The notes: generated by a model from the letters alone, not told the origin. Positions 34,484 to 43,606 are shown, numbered from the stretch's first letter. The stretch is 64,000 nucleotides of DNA from Micavibrio sp. UBA6147 (GCA_002423185.1 DIUX01000004.1:382492-446491); one strand, 5' to 3'. Numbers and translations: made by a program.

Positions 34484-36574
34484 ATGTCATATGAACAGAT
34501 GATTATCCTTGCGGCCGGCTTTGTGGCCTTGCTGTACGGATTTATCGCCTCGCGCAGTGTGTTTTCTGCCGATGCAGGCAATGCCCGCATGCAGGAAATT
34601 GCCGCCGCTATTCAAGAAGGGGCGAAAGCCTATCTCGACCGCCAATACCGTACCATCGGGATTGTCGGTGTTGTTGTTACCATCGCGCTTGGCCTGTTGC
34701 TTGGCTGGCATGTCGCGATCGGCTTTATTATCGGGGCTGTTTGCTCGGGTATTGCCGGTTATGTCGGCATGAACGTGTCCGTTAAGGGCAACGTGCGTAC
34801 GGCGCAGGCCGCAACCAAAGGCCTTGGTGAGGCTCTCGCCATTGCCTTTAAATCCGGTGCGATTACCGGCATGTTGGTTGTTGGTCTTGGCTTGCTCGGC
34901 GTGGCTGTCTATTACTTTGTGCTGTTGCAACAAGGGCATGACGGTCGTTATGTGATTGAGGCCTTGGTTGGTTTGGGCTTTGGTGCTTCGCTGATCTCTA
35001 TCTTCGCACGTTTGGGCGGCGGTATCTTCACCAAGGGTGCAGATGTCGGAGCCGACCTCGTGGGCAAGGTTGAGGCCGGTATCCCTGAGGATGATCCGCG
35101 CAACGCCGCCGTGATTGCCGACAACGTTGGTGACAACGTGGGCGATTGTGCCGGTATGGCCGCCGATTTGTTCGAAACATATGCCGTGACGGTTGTCGCC
35201 ACCATGTTGATCGGGTACAGCGTTTTTGACGCCAGCGCCCGTGAGTTCGTGATGTTGTTGCCGTTGACGATTGGTGCGCTGTGTATCTTCGCATCGGTTC
35301 TGGGAACATTCTTTGTCCGTTTGGGCGCCAGCAAGTCCGTGATGGGTGCGCTGTATAAAGGGTTGATCGCCAGTGCGGTGTTCTCGTTCATCATGATTGC
35401 CGGTTTGCTGTCTTATTACGGTTTCGACCTTGAGCTTCAGCGCGTTACCGGTGAAATGGTCAATGGGTATGATTTGCTCGGCTGTGCCGCTGTTGGTCTG
35501 GGTGTGACCGGATTGATTGTCTGGATCACCGAGTATTACACATCGACATCGTTCCGTCCGGTGCGTTCGGTTGCGAAAGCCTCGGAAACAGGACACGGTA
35601 CAAACGTTATTCAGGGGCTCGCCATTTCGATGGAATCGACCGCTCTGCCAACGCTTGTGATCTGTGCCGGTATTTTCCTGTCGTATTCTGCGGCTGGTTT
35701 GTACGGAATTGCGATGGCGGCGACGACGATGTTGTCCTTGGCGGGTATGGTTGTGGCGCTTGATGCGTTCGGCCCCGTGACGGACAATGCCGGCGGTATT
35801 GCCGAAATGGCGGATATGCCTGAGGAAGTCCGTGTGACGACCGATACGCTTGATGCGGTTGGTAACACCACAAAGGCTGTGACCAAGGGCTATGCTATTG
35901 GTTCGGCCGGTTTGGCGGCGCTCGTCTTGTTCGCGGCGTATACCGAGGAACTGACTCACTATCTGCCGAATCTTGATATTGTCTTTGAACTTCAAAACCC
36001 TTGGGTTGTGATAGGCTTGTTGATCGGTGGCTTGTTGCCATACCTGTTCAGCGCCTTGTCGATGACGGCTGTGGGGCGCGCTGCGTCCGCAGTGGTGGTC
36101 GAAGTTCGTCGCCAGTTCAAGGAAATCCCCGGCATCATGGAAGGCACAAGCAAGCCTGAATATGGCAAAGCCGTTGATATCCTGACCAAAGCCGCGATCA
36201 GCGAGATGATCATTCCGTCCTTGTTGCCAGTTGTGGCACCGATTATTTTGTTCGGTGTTGTATTCTGCATTACGGGCGATGTTGTTCCCGCATTCCAAGC
36301 CTTGGGCGCGATGTTGCTCGGTACGATTGTGACGGGTATTTTCGTGGCGATCTCCATGACCTCCGGTGGCGGTGCATGGGACAATGCGAAGAAATTCATC
36401 GAAGAAGGCAACCATGGCGGCAAGGGCTCTGAGGCTCATAAAGCCGCTGTCACCGGCGACACAGTCGGCGACCCGTATAAAGATACGGCTGGCCCTGCGG
36501 TGAACCCGTTGATCAAAATCACCAACATTGTTGCGATTTTGTTGGTCGCCGTTGTGGCAAAGATGATGGCATAA
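34484..36574 (+). CDS. hppA: HppA, K+-independent proton-translocating pyrophosphatase
   Basis: A 696-residue membrane enzyme that couples pyrophosphate hydrolysis to proton pumping. It has many membrane helices. Substrate-site motifs are present: DVGADLVGKVEAGIPEDDPRN in parts with the DNVGDNVGDCAGMAADLFE loop, and near the end SEAHKAAVTGDTVGDPYKDTAGPAVNPLIK in parts. The stretch GNTTKAVTKGYAIGSAG has lysine at the position that separates K+-independent (Lys) from K+-dependent (Ala) pumps, so it should not need potassium. It is a single gene with its own terminator at 36604. Confidence 0.97.
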   Translation: MSYEQMIILAAGFVALLYGFIASRSVFSADAGNARMQEIAAAIQEGAKAYLDRQYRTIGIVGVVVTIALGLLLGWHVAIGFIIGAVCSGIAGYVGMNVSVKGNVRTAQAATKGLGEALAIAFKSGAITGMLVVGLGLLGVAVYYFVLLQQGHDGRYVIEALVGLGFGASLISIFARLGGGIFTKGADVGADLVGKVEAGIPEDDPRNAAVIADNVGDNVGDCAGMAADLFETYAVTVVATMLIGYSVFDASAREFVMLLPLTIGALCIFASVLGTFFVRLGASKSVMGALYKGLIASAVFSFIMIAGLLSYYGFDLELQRVTGEMVNGYDLLGCAAVGLGVTGLIVWITEYYTSTSFRPVRSVAKASETGHGTNVIQGLAISMESTALPTLVICAGIFLSYSAAGLYGIAMAATTMLSLAGMVVALDAFGPVTDNAGGIAEMADMPEEVRVTTDTLDAVGNTTKAVTKGYAIGSAGLAALVLFAAYTEELTHYLPNLDIVFELQNPWVVIGLLIGGLLPYLFSALSMTAVGRAASAVVVEVRRQFKEIPGIMEGTSKPEYGKAVDILTKAAISEMIIPSLLPVVAPIILFGVVFCITGDVVPAFQALGAMLLGTIVTGIFVAISMTSGGGAWDNAKKFIEEGNHGGKGSEAHKAAVTGDTVGDPYKDTAGPAVNPLIKITNIVAILLVAVVAKMMA

Positions 36575-36603
36575 GCCAACCCGTCTTGATCAAGAATAAA
36601 AGG

Positions 36604-36630
36604 AAAGCCCCGTTTTGCGGGGCTTTTTTT
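36604..36630. terminator. bidirectional terminator between hppA and bamE
   Basis: Stem AAGCCCCG / CGGGGCTT with a 5-base loop and a long T run on the right. It separates the convergent hppA and bamE genes. Confidence 0.93.
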
Positions 36631-36704
36631 GTGGTCTGAATGTCGCGATTTGGCTTGTTACGGCTGCCTTCGGGTCGTTGGATGCCTCGGCGGCTCGTAT
36701 GGAC

Positions 36705-37256
36705 TTATTGCGAGGATTGCGGGTTGAAGCGCCCGACATTGCCGAGCAATTGCTGGATGACCGTGAGGTCTTGGCCGGAGGTCGGGGTGATGCGCCCTGA
36801 AATCGGCACTTCATAGCCTTCGTGGTCAATCTCGCTGAGGCCGCTGACGAGGCCGCCTTCGTCAAAGGTGACGGACAGGATGCGCTTTTCCCGCACATCG
36901 GGGTCAAAAAACGCCGATTGCTCTGTTTTCAGGCCGACATAATACCAGACATTATCATCAAAAATGGATTTTGATGTCGGCGTACCAAGGATTCGCATGA
37001 CATCGGCTTGGTGGTGGGTTCCGGGGATGACCTCTTTCACTTGCTCATCGGCGACGAGGTTGCCGCGTGTGGCCTTGATGGGCGCGCAGCTGGGCAATAT
37101 CGTCAAAGCGCCGCACAGCACAACGGAACACAGCAGCGCAGCGGCGATGGTTTTGCGCAACGGGTGCGGCAGGCGCGGTTTTGCGCGCGCGGCAAGCGCA
37201 TCTTCGGCTGGGTTGTTATATATGGTCGCATCAATGGGGTTTTTCATCGTATTCAC
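36705..37256 (-). CDS. bamE: BamE/SmpA-OmlA family outer-membrane lipoprotein
   Basis: A 183-residue lipoprotein of the BAM complex that inserts beta-barrel proteins. The signal peptide ends at the lipobox LPSC (ALTILPSCAP), unusually late, at about residue 55, because of a polar extension at the N-terminus. The SmpA/OmlA core follows: TRGNLVADEQVKEVIPGTHH, VMRILGTPTSKSIFDDNVWYY in sections, and VTFDEGGLVS. The last ~35 residues (ITPTSGQDLTVIQQLLGNVGRFN) are common in alphaproteobacterial BamE. It is divergent from the bc1-chaperone gene. Confidence 0.88.
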   Translation of the reverse strand: MNTMKNPIDATIYNNPAEDALAARAKPRLPHPLRKTIAAALLCSVVLCGALTILPSCAPIKATRGNLVADEQVKEVIPGTHHQADVMRILGTPTSKSIFDDNVWYYVGLKTEQSAFFDPDVREKRILSVTFDEGGLVSGLSEIDHEGYEVPISGRITPTSGQDLTVIQQLLGNVGRFNPQSSQ

Positions 37257-37387
37257 TTTACAGTCTTGATCGAAAACTTTATCACTATACCTGTTTCTTA
37301 TGCATAATCAAGCGTTCCGCAGGGGGCATTGACCATGACAAAGAAACAAGACGAATGTGAAACAGTCGGCAAAGAGGCAGGCTCCCC

Positions 37388-38041
37388 ATGATCTTCGGAT
37401 TTAAAAATAAAAAGCAGGATAAACAGGCATCGGCCATTGCGTATGCCATGTATTGCGGTGCCGTGAAACGCGCTCGCCAAGAGGCTTTGTACAAGGATTA
37501 CGGCATTGCCGACACGATTGATGCGCGGTTTGACCTTTTGGTTCTTCATGTCGCCATGATTTTGCACCGTCTGGAGCGATGCGAGGATCATGTTTTAGCG
37601 GCACTGACGGGACAGAAATTATTCGATACTTTCTTTCAGGACATGGACCAATCCTTGCGCGAAAAGGGCGTCGGGGATATGGGCGTGCCAAAGCATATGA
37701 AGCGGATGCTGGAGGGGTTTAACGGGCGTCATACGTCTTACCGCCTTGCCTTTGACGCGCTTGAAAACGGCGAATCCGGTGCGAGTGAACGCCTCAACGA
37801 TGTTTTGGGGCGGAATATTCATCGCGATGTTACGAGTGATGTGCAGGACGACCCGCGTCCTGATTCGGCGGCGGGCGCTTCGTTTGATGTGCGCAGTCTT
37901 TCCGGTTATGTGGTGTCGTGCTTGGCGTTGCTCGGCGCAATGGCGGATGATGTGTTGCTCAGCGATTCTTTTTCATACGGTACAGGCCGCACCGCAGACG
38001 CAGATAAAAATAAAGAAGAGATCGGCGGAAAGGCGGCCTGA
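37388..38041 (+). CDS. CBP3-type ubiquinol-cytochrome c chaperone
   Basis: A 217-residue protein of the UQCC1/CBP3 family, which in mitochondria helps make cytochrome b of complex III. The typical core is ARQEALYKDYGIADTIDARFDLLVLHVAMILHRLE in pieces, then LFDTFFQDMDQSLREKGVGDMGVPKHMKRM in pieces and AFNGRH-like FNGRHTSYRLAF. The C-terminal third (about 150-217) is divergent. It overlaps the start of the next gene by one codon, so the two are coupled. In alphaproteobacteria it commonly lies just before yceD. Confidence 0.88.
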   Translation: MIFGFKNKKQDKQASAIAYAMYCGAVKRARQEALYKDYGIADTIDARFDLLVLHVAMILHRLERCEDHVLAALTGQKLFDTFFQDMDQSLREKGVGDMGVPKHMKRMLEGFNGRHTSYRLAFDALENGESGASERLNDVLGRNIHRDVTSDVQDDPRPDSAAGASFDVRSLSGYVVSCLALLGAMADDVLLSDSFSYGTGRTADADKNKEEIGGKAA

Positions 38042-38042
38042 T

Positions 38043-38627
38043 ATGGCAAAGATTAAACCGGAATATTCCTATGTCTTGGCGGCGGATGCCGTCACGGTGG
38101 CGCCAAAAAAAATATCACTGTCGATTGATGCGGCGGAGGTTACGGCGCTGTGCAAACGCCTAGGCATTACGGACATACGCGATTTTGAGGCGGTTATTCA
38201 GTCCAAGCGTATGGCGGATGGATGCACCATTCATATCAGCGGCGCGGTGAAAGCGATGATTGAGCAGCCCTGCGTTGTGACATTAGAGCCGGTCATTGAG
38301 CCATTGGACGAGATATTTGATGCTTATTTTCTGGACGAAGAACGCGTGTCGTCTTTTTTAAAGGCGCAGCGCCAGAAAAAAGAGATGGATGAGGATGCCT
38401 TGCAAGAGCGCGAACTTCCCGAAGACCATGAAGACCCCGAACCGATTATCGGCGGCAAGATTGATGTGGGCGAATTGGTGGCGCAGGCCTTGGCGGTCGG
38501 GATTAATCCTTATCCACGCTCGGACGAGGCAAAAAAACGTAATCCGGATGAACCGATTTATAAAGACCCCGATGTTAAGGTTTTTGCGGTTTTGAAAGAC
38601 TATAAATTCCCTGAAGGTAAGGGGTAG
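38043..38627 (+). CDS. yceD: YceD-like DUF177 protein
   Basis: A 194-residue protein of the DUF177 family. ISLSIDAAEVTALCKRLGI and GCTIHISGAVKAMIEQPCVVTLEPV, in parts, form the beta-rich core. An acidic middle (DEDALQERELPEDHEDPEPI) and the conserved IDVGELVAQALAVGINPYPR end the domain. The start at 38043 follows directly on the upstream stop codon. The family is linked to 23S rRNA and L32 biogenesis in some bacteria and plant organelles, and rpmF follows it here. Confidence 0.88.
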   Translation: MAKIKPEYSYVLAADAVTVAPKKISLSIDAAEVTALCKRLGITDIRDFEAVIQSKRMADGCTIHISGAVKAMIEQPCVVTLEPVIEPLDEIFDAYFLDEERVSSFLKAQRQKKEMDEDALQERELPEDHEDPEPIIGGKIDVGELVAQALAVGINPYPRSDEAKKRNPDEPIYKDPDVKVFAVLKDYKFPEGKG

Positions 38628-38867
38628 GAGAAAGTGGCACAGATCCGGCTTTTTTGTGTTCGTGCAAGGCGGTAAAAATTATGCGGGTATTTTGTCGGTG
38701 TGAGGTTTCCTGAATTTAAGGAAAAAGCTTGCAAGGCGTTACAAAATCATTTAATAAACAGCGCTTGAGCCGTGATACATGTTTTTCATGTCATGCTCGG
38801 TGTCGGCCGAAACGGCCACAAAAACAGATTTTATTTTAACGGAAAACATAACGTAAGGATCGGGACA

Positions 38868-39047
38868 ATGGCTGTTCCTAAGAGAAAAACGACCCCCTCA
38901 AAACGCAACATGCGTCGCTCTCACGATGCGCTGGAATCAACCAACTGGGTTGAAGACGCGCATTCCGGTGAAGCCAAAAGACGCCACCACATCGATTTGA
39001 AGACCGGCATGTATAAAGGTCGTCAAGTCCTTGACGTCAAAGAATAA
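38868..39047 (+). CDS. rpmF: RpmF, 50S ribosomal protein L32
   Basis: A 59-residue basic protein beginning MAVPKRKTTPSKRNMRRSHD with the rest AKRRHHIDLKTGMYKGRQVL, the alphaproteobacterial L32 form without the zinc cysteines. The ATG at 38868 follows AAGGATCGGGACA. It lies 240 bases after yceD, so it may have its own promoter. TTGCAA-16-TTAATA near 38730 is a candidate but only weakly so. Between 38628 and 38867 there is no gene, and a GGCCGAAACGGCC palindrome sits just before the leader. Confidence 0.96.
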   Translation: MAVPKRKTTPSKRNMRRSHDALESTNWVEDAHSGEAKRRHHIDLKTGMYKGRQVLDVKE

Positions 39048-39073
39048 GCCACTTATCGTAGCGATACTGTGAA

Positions 39074-39121
39074 AAAGTCCGCCGGACTGCGAAGTCCTCT
39101 TATAGACAGGCGGGCTTTTTG
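39074..39121 (+). terminator. compound terminator after rpmF
   Basis: AAGTCCGCC pairs with GGCGGGCTT (one G-T pair) around an inner GGACT/AGTCC hairpin, followed by five T. It may reduce read-through into plsX. Confidence 0.8.
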
Positions 39122-39192
39122 TTTTCAGTGCGGGCCGGCGCTTTCTCCGGTCTTGGTCTATATCGGATTGGAAAAATCGGGCTGCCATTGCC

Positions 39193-40263
39193 ATGTCTGA
39201 CAAGCACGCTACAAAAATAAGAATCGCTCTTGACGCTATGGGCGGCGATAACGGGCCGGATGCCGTGATTCCGGGCGCTGCTCTTGCGGCGAAGAAATAC
39301 AAAAAGGCTGAGTTCCTTTTGTTCGGACGCTCCCATGTGATCGAACCTATCCTTGATAAATATCCTGATCTTAAAAAACGCAGTGTTGTTCACCACACCG
39401 ATGATGTGGTCGCCAGCGATGAGCGCCCGTCGATTGCGCTGCGCACAGGGCGTAAGTCCAGTATGCGGATGGCGATTAATGCGGTGGCCGAAGGGCGCGC
39501 CGATTGTGTGGTGTCGTCCGGCAATACCGGCGCGTTGATGGCAACGGCGAAGCTGGTTTTGAAATGCCTCCCCGGTATTCATCGCCCTGCGATTGCGAGC
39601 CTTTTGCCGACGGTGAAGGGCAGCACGATGATGCTTGACCTTGGCGCGAATATTTCCTGTGACTCTGAAAACCTTGTGCAGTTCTCTATTTTGGGCGCGG
39701 TTTATGCCAAGGCTGTGTCCGGCATCACCCGTCCCACGGTCGGGCTGTTGAATGTCGGGTCGGAGGATATGAAGGGGCATGATACGCTGCGTGAGGCGCT
39801 GTCGATTTTGTCGGCCATCAAATTCCCCGGTGAGTTTAAAGGCTTTGTTGAGGGCGATGACATCGGCAAGGGAACGGTTGATGTTGTGGTGACGGACGGG
39901 TTTACCGGTAATGTCGCCTTGAAAACCGCCGAAGGGATCGCCACACTTTTTGTGAAGACGTTGAAGGCGGAGTTCAGCCGTTCATTGCTGTCTAAGCTGG
40001 CCTATTTGATCAGTCTTCGCCAATTCAACGCAGTGCGGAAACGGCTTGACCACCGCGTCTATAATGGCGGCCTGTTTTTGGGGCTGAACGGTGTGTGCAT
40101 TAAGAGTCATGGCAGCGCCGATGCGTTTGCCTTCTCGCACGCGGTGATTGCCGGCATAAAAATGTCGGAAAACGGATTTAATGCGATCGTGGCCAAGGAA
40201 ATTGAATACCTGACTGAACAGGAATCGTTCGTTTCCGTGGTGAACGAAAGGGTTAGTGTATGA
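39193..40263 (+). CDS. plsX: PlsX, phosphate acyltransferase
   Basis: Makes acyl-phosphate from acyl-ACP for phospholipid synthesis with PlsY. It has 356 residues. Markers are IALDAMGGDNGPDAVIPGA at the N-terminus, CVVSSGNTGALMA, the LDLGANISCDSENLVQF region, NVGSEDMKGHDTL and DVVVTDGFTGNVALKTAEG. Its stop overlaps the fabH start (ATGA), so translation is coupled, as is standard for yceD-rpmF-plsX-fabH. Confidence 0.96.
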   Translation: MSDKHATKIRIALDAMGGDNGPDAVIPGAALAAKKYKKAEFLLFGRSHVIEPILDKYPDLKKRSVVHHTDDVVASDERPSIALRTGRKSSMRMAINAVAEGRADCVVSSGNTGALMATAKLVLKCLPGIHRPAIASLLPTVKGSTMMLDLGANISCDSENLVQFSILGAVYAKAVSGITRPTVGLLNVGSEDMKGHDTLREALSILSAIKFPGEFKGFVEGDDIGKGTVDVVVTDGFTGNVALKTAEGIATLFVKTLKAEFSRSLLSKLAYLISLRQFNAVRKRLDHRVYNGGLFLGLNGVCIKSHGSADAFAFSHAVIAGIKMSENGFNAIVAKEIEYLTEQESFVSVVNERVSV

Positions 40264-41255
40264 GCCTTGCTGCCCCTGCCATACGGGCGGTGATTGACGG
40301 AGTCGGTCACTACCTTCCCGACCTTATTGTGACCAATAAGGACCTCGAACAAAAAATTGATACGACTGACGAATGGATTACCCAGCGCACGGGTATTCGC
40401 CAGCGCCATATCGCGGCGGATGGACAGGCAACGTCTGATCTGGCGGTGCGGGCGGCCTTGGATGCGCTGAGCTCATCATCGTTGAAGGCTGCGGATATTG
40501 ATGCGGTGATTGTCGCGACAACCACGCCCGACCGGACGTTTCCAGCAACGGCGACAACGGTTCAGGCGCGCCTTGGCACGTCCAAGAACGGCTTTGCGTT
40601 TGATGTTCAGGCCGTTTGTTCGGGGTTTATTTATGCTTTGTCGGTTGCCAATGCGATGATCGTGACGGGGCAGGTGAAAAGCATTTTGGTGATCGGCGCG
40701 GAAAAAATGTCCGCGATTTTGGATTGGGACGACCGCGCAACATGCGTGTTGTTTGGCGATGGCGCTGGGGCTGTCGTGCTCAAGGCCGAAACCGCCGCAA
40801 AGGGTGATTTGAGCGATCGGGGTATTTTTTCGACCCATTTACACTCCGATGGCCACCATAACGACCTTCTTTATACCGATGGCGGGCCGTCCAGCACGCA
40901 AACGACCGGTTTTATTCGCATGGAGGGCAAAGAAGTCTTTCGCCATGCGGTGCAGTGCTTGAGTGATGTGGTTGAGGAAACCTTGGCTGCGCATCATATC
41001 AAGGCGGACGCGATTGACTTTTTAGTGCCGCATCAGGCAAATTTACGCATCATCGAAGGAACGGCCAAAAAACTCGCCATGAGCATCGATCGCGTTGTTG
41101 TGACGGTGGATCGCCATGGCAATACATCGGCGGCGTCCATTCCTTTGGCTCTGTCCACGGCTGTCAAAGACGGGCGCATCAAGAAGGGGCATTTACTCTT
41201 GCTTGAGGCTATGGGCGGCGGTTTTACGTGGGGCTCGGCGCTGGTTCGGTTCTAG
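40260..41255 (+). CDS. fabH: FabH, beta-ketoacyl-ACP synthase III
   Basis: Begins fatty-acid chains by condensing acetyl-CoA with malonyl-ACP. It has 331 residues. The catalytic triad is present: Cys in FDVQAVCSGFIYAL, His in PHQANLRIIEG and Asn in HGNTSAASIPLAL. DEWITQRTGIRQRH near residue 35 and the C-terminal GGGFTWGSALVRF complete the family pattern. It overlaps plsX by 4 bases. The 179 bases after it hold the ihfA promoter. Confidence 0.97.
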   Translation: MSLAAPAIRAVIDGVGHYLPDLIVTNKDLEQKIDTTDEWITQRTGIRQRHIAADGQATSDLAVRAALDALSSSSLKAADIDAVIVATTTPDRTFPATATTVQARLGTSKNGFAFDVQAVCSGFIYALSVANAMIVTGQVKSILVIGAEKMSAILDWDDRATCVLFGDGAGAVVLKAETAAKGDLSDRGIFSTHLHSDGHHNDLLYTDGGPSSTQTTGFIRMEGKEVFRHAVQCLSDVVEETLAAHHIKADAIDFLVPHQANLRIIEGTAKKLAMSIDRVVVTVDRHGNTSAASIPLALSTAVKDGRIKKGHLLLLEAMGGGFTWGSALVRF

Positions 41256-41378
41256 GCGCGGCGCTTGGTTGGTCTTGTGCAGGACGCGCGGGCGGCTCTG
41301 AGATCGGGGCTTTCCCTACGTTACCGAAAAGATTCGCATTTTTATATTCACTGCCTTAAAAAAAGATCAAGGAATTTG

Positions 41379-41407
41379 TTGACCTTGGACTTGACCGTTG
41401 TTATGTT
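41379..41407 (+). promoter_or_regulatory. sigma-70-type promoter candidate for ihfA
   Basis: TTGACC, exactly 17 bases and TATGTT lie 28 bases ahead of the ihfA start. GAAAAGAGG at 41420-41428 supplies the ribosome-binding site. Confidence 0.6.
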
Positions 41408-41434
41408 GATTTTATTCAACGAAAAGAGGCTGTT

Positions 41435-41737
41435 ATGAGCAATAGTACAATCACTCGCGTAGATCTTGCTGAAGCCGTGTATCAAAGGGTGGGTTTGTCC
41501 CGCTCTGAATCCTCCGCTTTGGTCGAAAGCACCTTGCAGGAAATCTCCGATGCGCTGGTCGCGGGGGACAATGTCAAGATTTCTTCCTTCGGGAGTTTTA
41601 ACATCCGCGAAAAATCCGAACGCATTGGCCGTAACCCGAAAACAGGCGTTGAGGCCACGATTACACCGCGTAAAGTTGTTGTCTTCAAGGCCAGCCAAGT
41701 CCTTAAAGGCAAAATTCACGATAGTGAAGAGGGCTAA
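41435..41737 (+). CDS. ihfA: IhfA, integration host factor alpha subunit
   Basis: A DNA-bending protein of 100 residues. The start ITRVDLAEAVYQRVGLSRSES is the alpha-chain form. The DNA-contact arm GRNPKTGVEATITPRKVVVF contains the intercalating Pro of the NP motif. The C-terminal tail is short and acidic. It belongs to the conserved run fabH-ihfA-merR-tRNA-Pro of alphaproteobacteria. The glycine-rich gene at 41741 starts 3 bases after it. Confidence 0.95.
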   Translation: MSNSTITRVDLAEAVYQRVGLSRSESSALVESTLQEISDALVAGDNVKISSFGSFNIREKSERIGRNPKTGVEATITPRKVVVFKASQVLKGKIHDSEEG

Positions 41738-41740
41738 GCC

Positions 41741-42163
41741 ATGGAAGAAGGTTGGGGCGGCGGCGGAAGCCAGACATTCGGTGGTGATAGTCGGGATTCC
41801 GGCAGCAGAAGCGCTGAATTTAATGACGGACGTCGGGCATCCGGCGGCGGAAGCCAAACATTTGGTGGCGGCGACCATGATGAAGACGATGGTGGCATAC
41901 AGCGCTATCGCCCATTGCAAGAGCGTATCGCGCCAAAGCCGGCGCAAGATGTGCGGCGCGAGGACTTGCTCAAGGAATTGGAGAATGTCCGCCGCGTAAC
42001 CGCGAAATTGCTTGAGGATTTCAACGGGGCGTATTCGGATAAGAGAGCAGCATACGCCAATGCTTATTTCCGCGGCGTTCATATGGAGGCGATGTTGGTA
42101 GAACTTCTCGAAAGCCGCTCCGCACCCACAAAACGCCCGATCGCGGGAAGAAAACCGTTTTAG
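41741..42163 (+). CDS. hypothetical glycine/serine-rich protein with internal duplication
   Basis: A 140-residue protein I do not recognise. Its first 50 residues carry the motif GGGSQTFGG twice (near residues 6 and 35), with mostly small and acidic residues between them, and DNA copies of the motif differ only at third positions. The second half is a coiled-coil-like segment (DVRREDLLKELENVRRVTAKLLEDF) and a helix with YSDKRAAYANAYFRGVHMEAMLVELL. It starts 3 bases after the ihfA stop and is followed by merR, so it is co-transcribed. It may be an IHF-linked helper. No evidence beyond position supports a role. Confidence 0.65.
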   Translation: MEEGWGGGGSQTFGGDSRDSGSRSAEFNDGRRASGGGSQTFGGGDHDEDDGGIQRYRPLQERIAPKPAQDVRREDLLKELENVRRVTAKLLEDFNGAYSDKRAAYANAYFRGVHMEAMLVELLESRSAPTKRPIAGRKPF

Positions 42164-42218
42164 AATAAGATATTATTATCGCAAGATAAGAACAAAGTTT
42201 AAAAGGAAGGACACCACC

Positions 42219-42704
42219 ATGACCCGTCAAAGCGCATCCGCAAAGAAAGCCCCATCGGCATTCAGAACCATCAGTGAAGTGGCAGACGAACTGGAAGTCC
42301 AGCAACACGTCCTGCGTTTTTGGGAAACCAAATTCACCCAGATCAAGCCATTGAAGCGCGGCGGCGGGCGTCGTTATTACCGTCCTGAGGATATTTCCTT
42401 GCTCAAACACATTCATGATTTGCTGTACAAGCAAGGCTATACGATTAAGGGCGTGCAAAAGCTCCTGAAAGGCCAAACGCGCAACCAGATTGCCGCCAAC
42501 GTCAATGACGATGCCGACATGGTCGGTGTTGAGGCGGCGGCCGAGCAATCCCCTGTAAGCCTCAAAGTGTCGAACGTGACCGCGATGCCGGCACAGGCAC
42601 AGCTTCAGGCGCAGGGCAAAGAAAAAGCAGCGCTCAAGGCTATGCTCGCCGACCTTAAGGAGCTTCGCTCTTTGATTGGTGACGTTGCACAAGCTGCGGG
42701 CTAG
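42219..42704 (+). CDS. MerR family transcriptional regulator
   Basis: A 161-residue protein with an N-terminal MerR winged helix: FRTISEVADELEVQQHVLRFWE, then RRYYRPEDISLLKHIHDLLYKQGYTIKGVQKLL, in pieces. The C-terminal half is glutamine/alanine-rich and lacks metal-binding cysteines. It is the alphaproteobacterial protein always found beside ihfA. The effector is unknown. It ends 136 bases before the tRNA-Pro. Confidence 0.9.
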   Translation: MTRQSASAKKAPSAFRTISEVADELEVQQHVLRFWETKFTQIKPLKRGGGRRYYRPEDISLLKHIHDLLYKQGYTIKGVQKLLKGQTRNQIAANVNDDADMVGVEAAAEQSPVSLKVSNVTAMPAQAQLQAQGKEKAALKAMLADLKELRSLIGDVAQAAG

Positions 42705-42840
42705 GCTCATCCGCCGTTTCTTTTTTGAATTTATCCGTTGAAAAACGAAAAGGAAGCCGTTAAAAGATTGTCTTGTTCGCGCATCGTGTAAGCGCATCGC
42801 GCGGGCAAGTGATTGTTAAAGACTGATCTTATACTCTCAC

Positions 42841-42917
42841 CGGAACGTGGCGCAGCCTGGTAGCGCACTTGCATGGGGTGCAAGGGGTCGGAGGTTCGAA
42901 TCCTCTCGTTCCGACCA
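42841..42917 (+). tRNA. tRNA-Pro (anticodon GGG)
   Basis: A 77-base cloverleaf with encoded CCA. The acceptor stem CGGAACG pairs with CGTTCCG, the anticodon stem is CTTGC / GCAAG, and the loop ATGGGGT has GGG at positions 34-36. The T arm is GGAGGTTCGAATCCTC. It follows merR. Its 3' end is echoed, imperfectly, at 43614-43638, which suggests that it served as an attachment site. Confidence 0.97.
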
Positions 42918-43071
42918 TTTTTCTGCCTTTATAATTTTCAACGCTTTAGATGTGGCAGGTGCATGGTGTAACCGAAAGGTGCAGCCTGCAATGTTAAATC
43001 CTAGCTATCTAATACGATCCAGACATGCGATCTATTCTTCAGTTATCTACTGACTTTACACGACAACAAAC

Positions 43072-43524
43072 TTATCGGCATTGAACACCATGTTTAAAGT
43101 AAGTGTATTCAGGAGCTTCCCTACCAAGAACAACAAAGACACCTAGTTGGTAAGCGTAACCCCCATCGCGGTGTGTTAAGTTCTCTAGTTTAAACGTATC
43201 TCCAGTATTCTTGTTCCACCATTCTTTAAATTCAACAGCTAACTTGTTTGCGCTTTCGTGATTATCGCCTCTTTGGTGAACTATAAGATCGGGGCGAATA
43301 GCTGTGCCATTAATATCCCTCTTGGGGTCGTCTCCCTTTTTGTTATACTCGCAATCAAGTTGGTAGTGTTTTAGCTCTGTACTCTGTAGTAACTTGTGCA
43401 AGTGTATTCCAATACGAAATACCATAGCTTGCTCAATGCCCTTTTTATCGAATAGGGAGGGAGTTTCAGCATAAGCTGCACTGACCGCTTCGCTTAGTAA
43501 TCTAGCCAAATCATTGTCCTTCAT
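43072..43524 (-). CDS. PD-(D/E)XK nuclease-like protein in an AT-rich insert at tRNA-Pro
   Basis: A 150-residue protein with base composition clearly more AT-rich than its neighbours. The candidate nuclease core is IRPDLIVHQRG, a spacer, then LAVEFKEWW, matching PD...(D/E)xK. Helices before it (LARLLSEAVSAAYAE) and a final YAYQLGVFVVLG strand fit a restriction-endonuclease-like fold. There are no modification or recognition domains. It may be a defence or orphan nuclease, or a Holliday-junction-type enzyme. It lies alone, pointing at the tRNA, within a segment bounded by tRNA-Pro and an imperfect repeat of its 3' end. Confidence 0.6.
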   Translation of the reverse strand: MKDNDLARLLSEAVSAAYAETPSLFDKKGIEQAMVFRIGIHLHKLLQSTELKHYQLDCEYNKKGDDPKRDINGTAIRPDLIVHQRGDNHESANKLAVEFKEWWNKNTGDTFKLENLTHRDGGYAYQLGVFVVLGREAPEYTYFKHGVQCR

Positions 43525-43606
43525 GCGCTCTACCCTTCCTTGGTTTCCATCTGTAAAAAAACTATAAGTCTATGAGCCACCAATTCACAATAGCTCAGTC
43601 CGTATT

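Noticed and set aside
34487..36439. A 650-codon open frame antisense to hppA
   Set aside because: Its sequence is histidine/arginine/glutamine-rich with no domain, as expected for the shadow of a GC-rich gene. hppA itself is certain.
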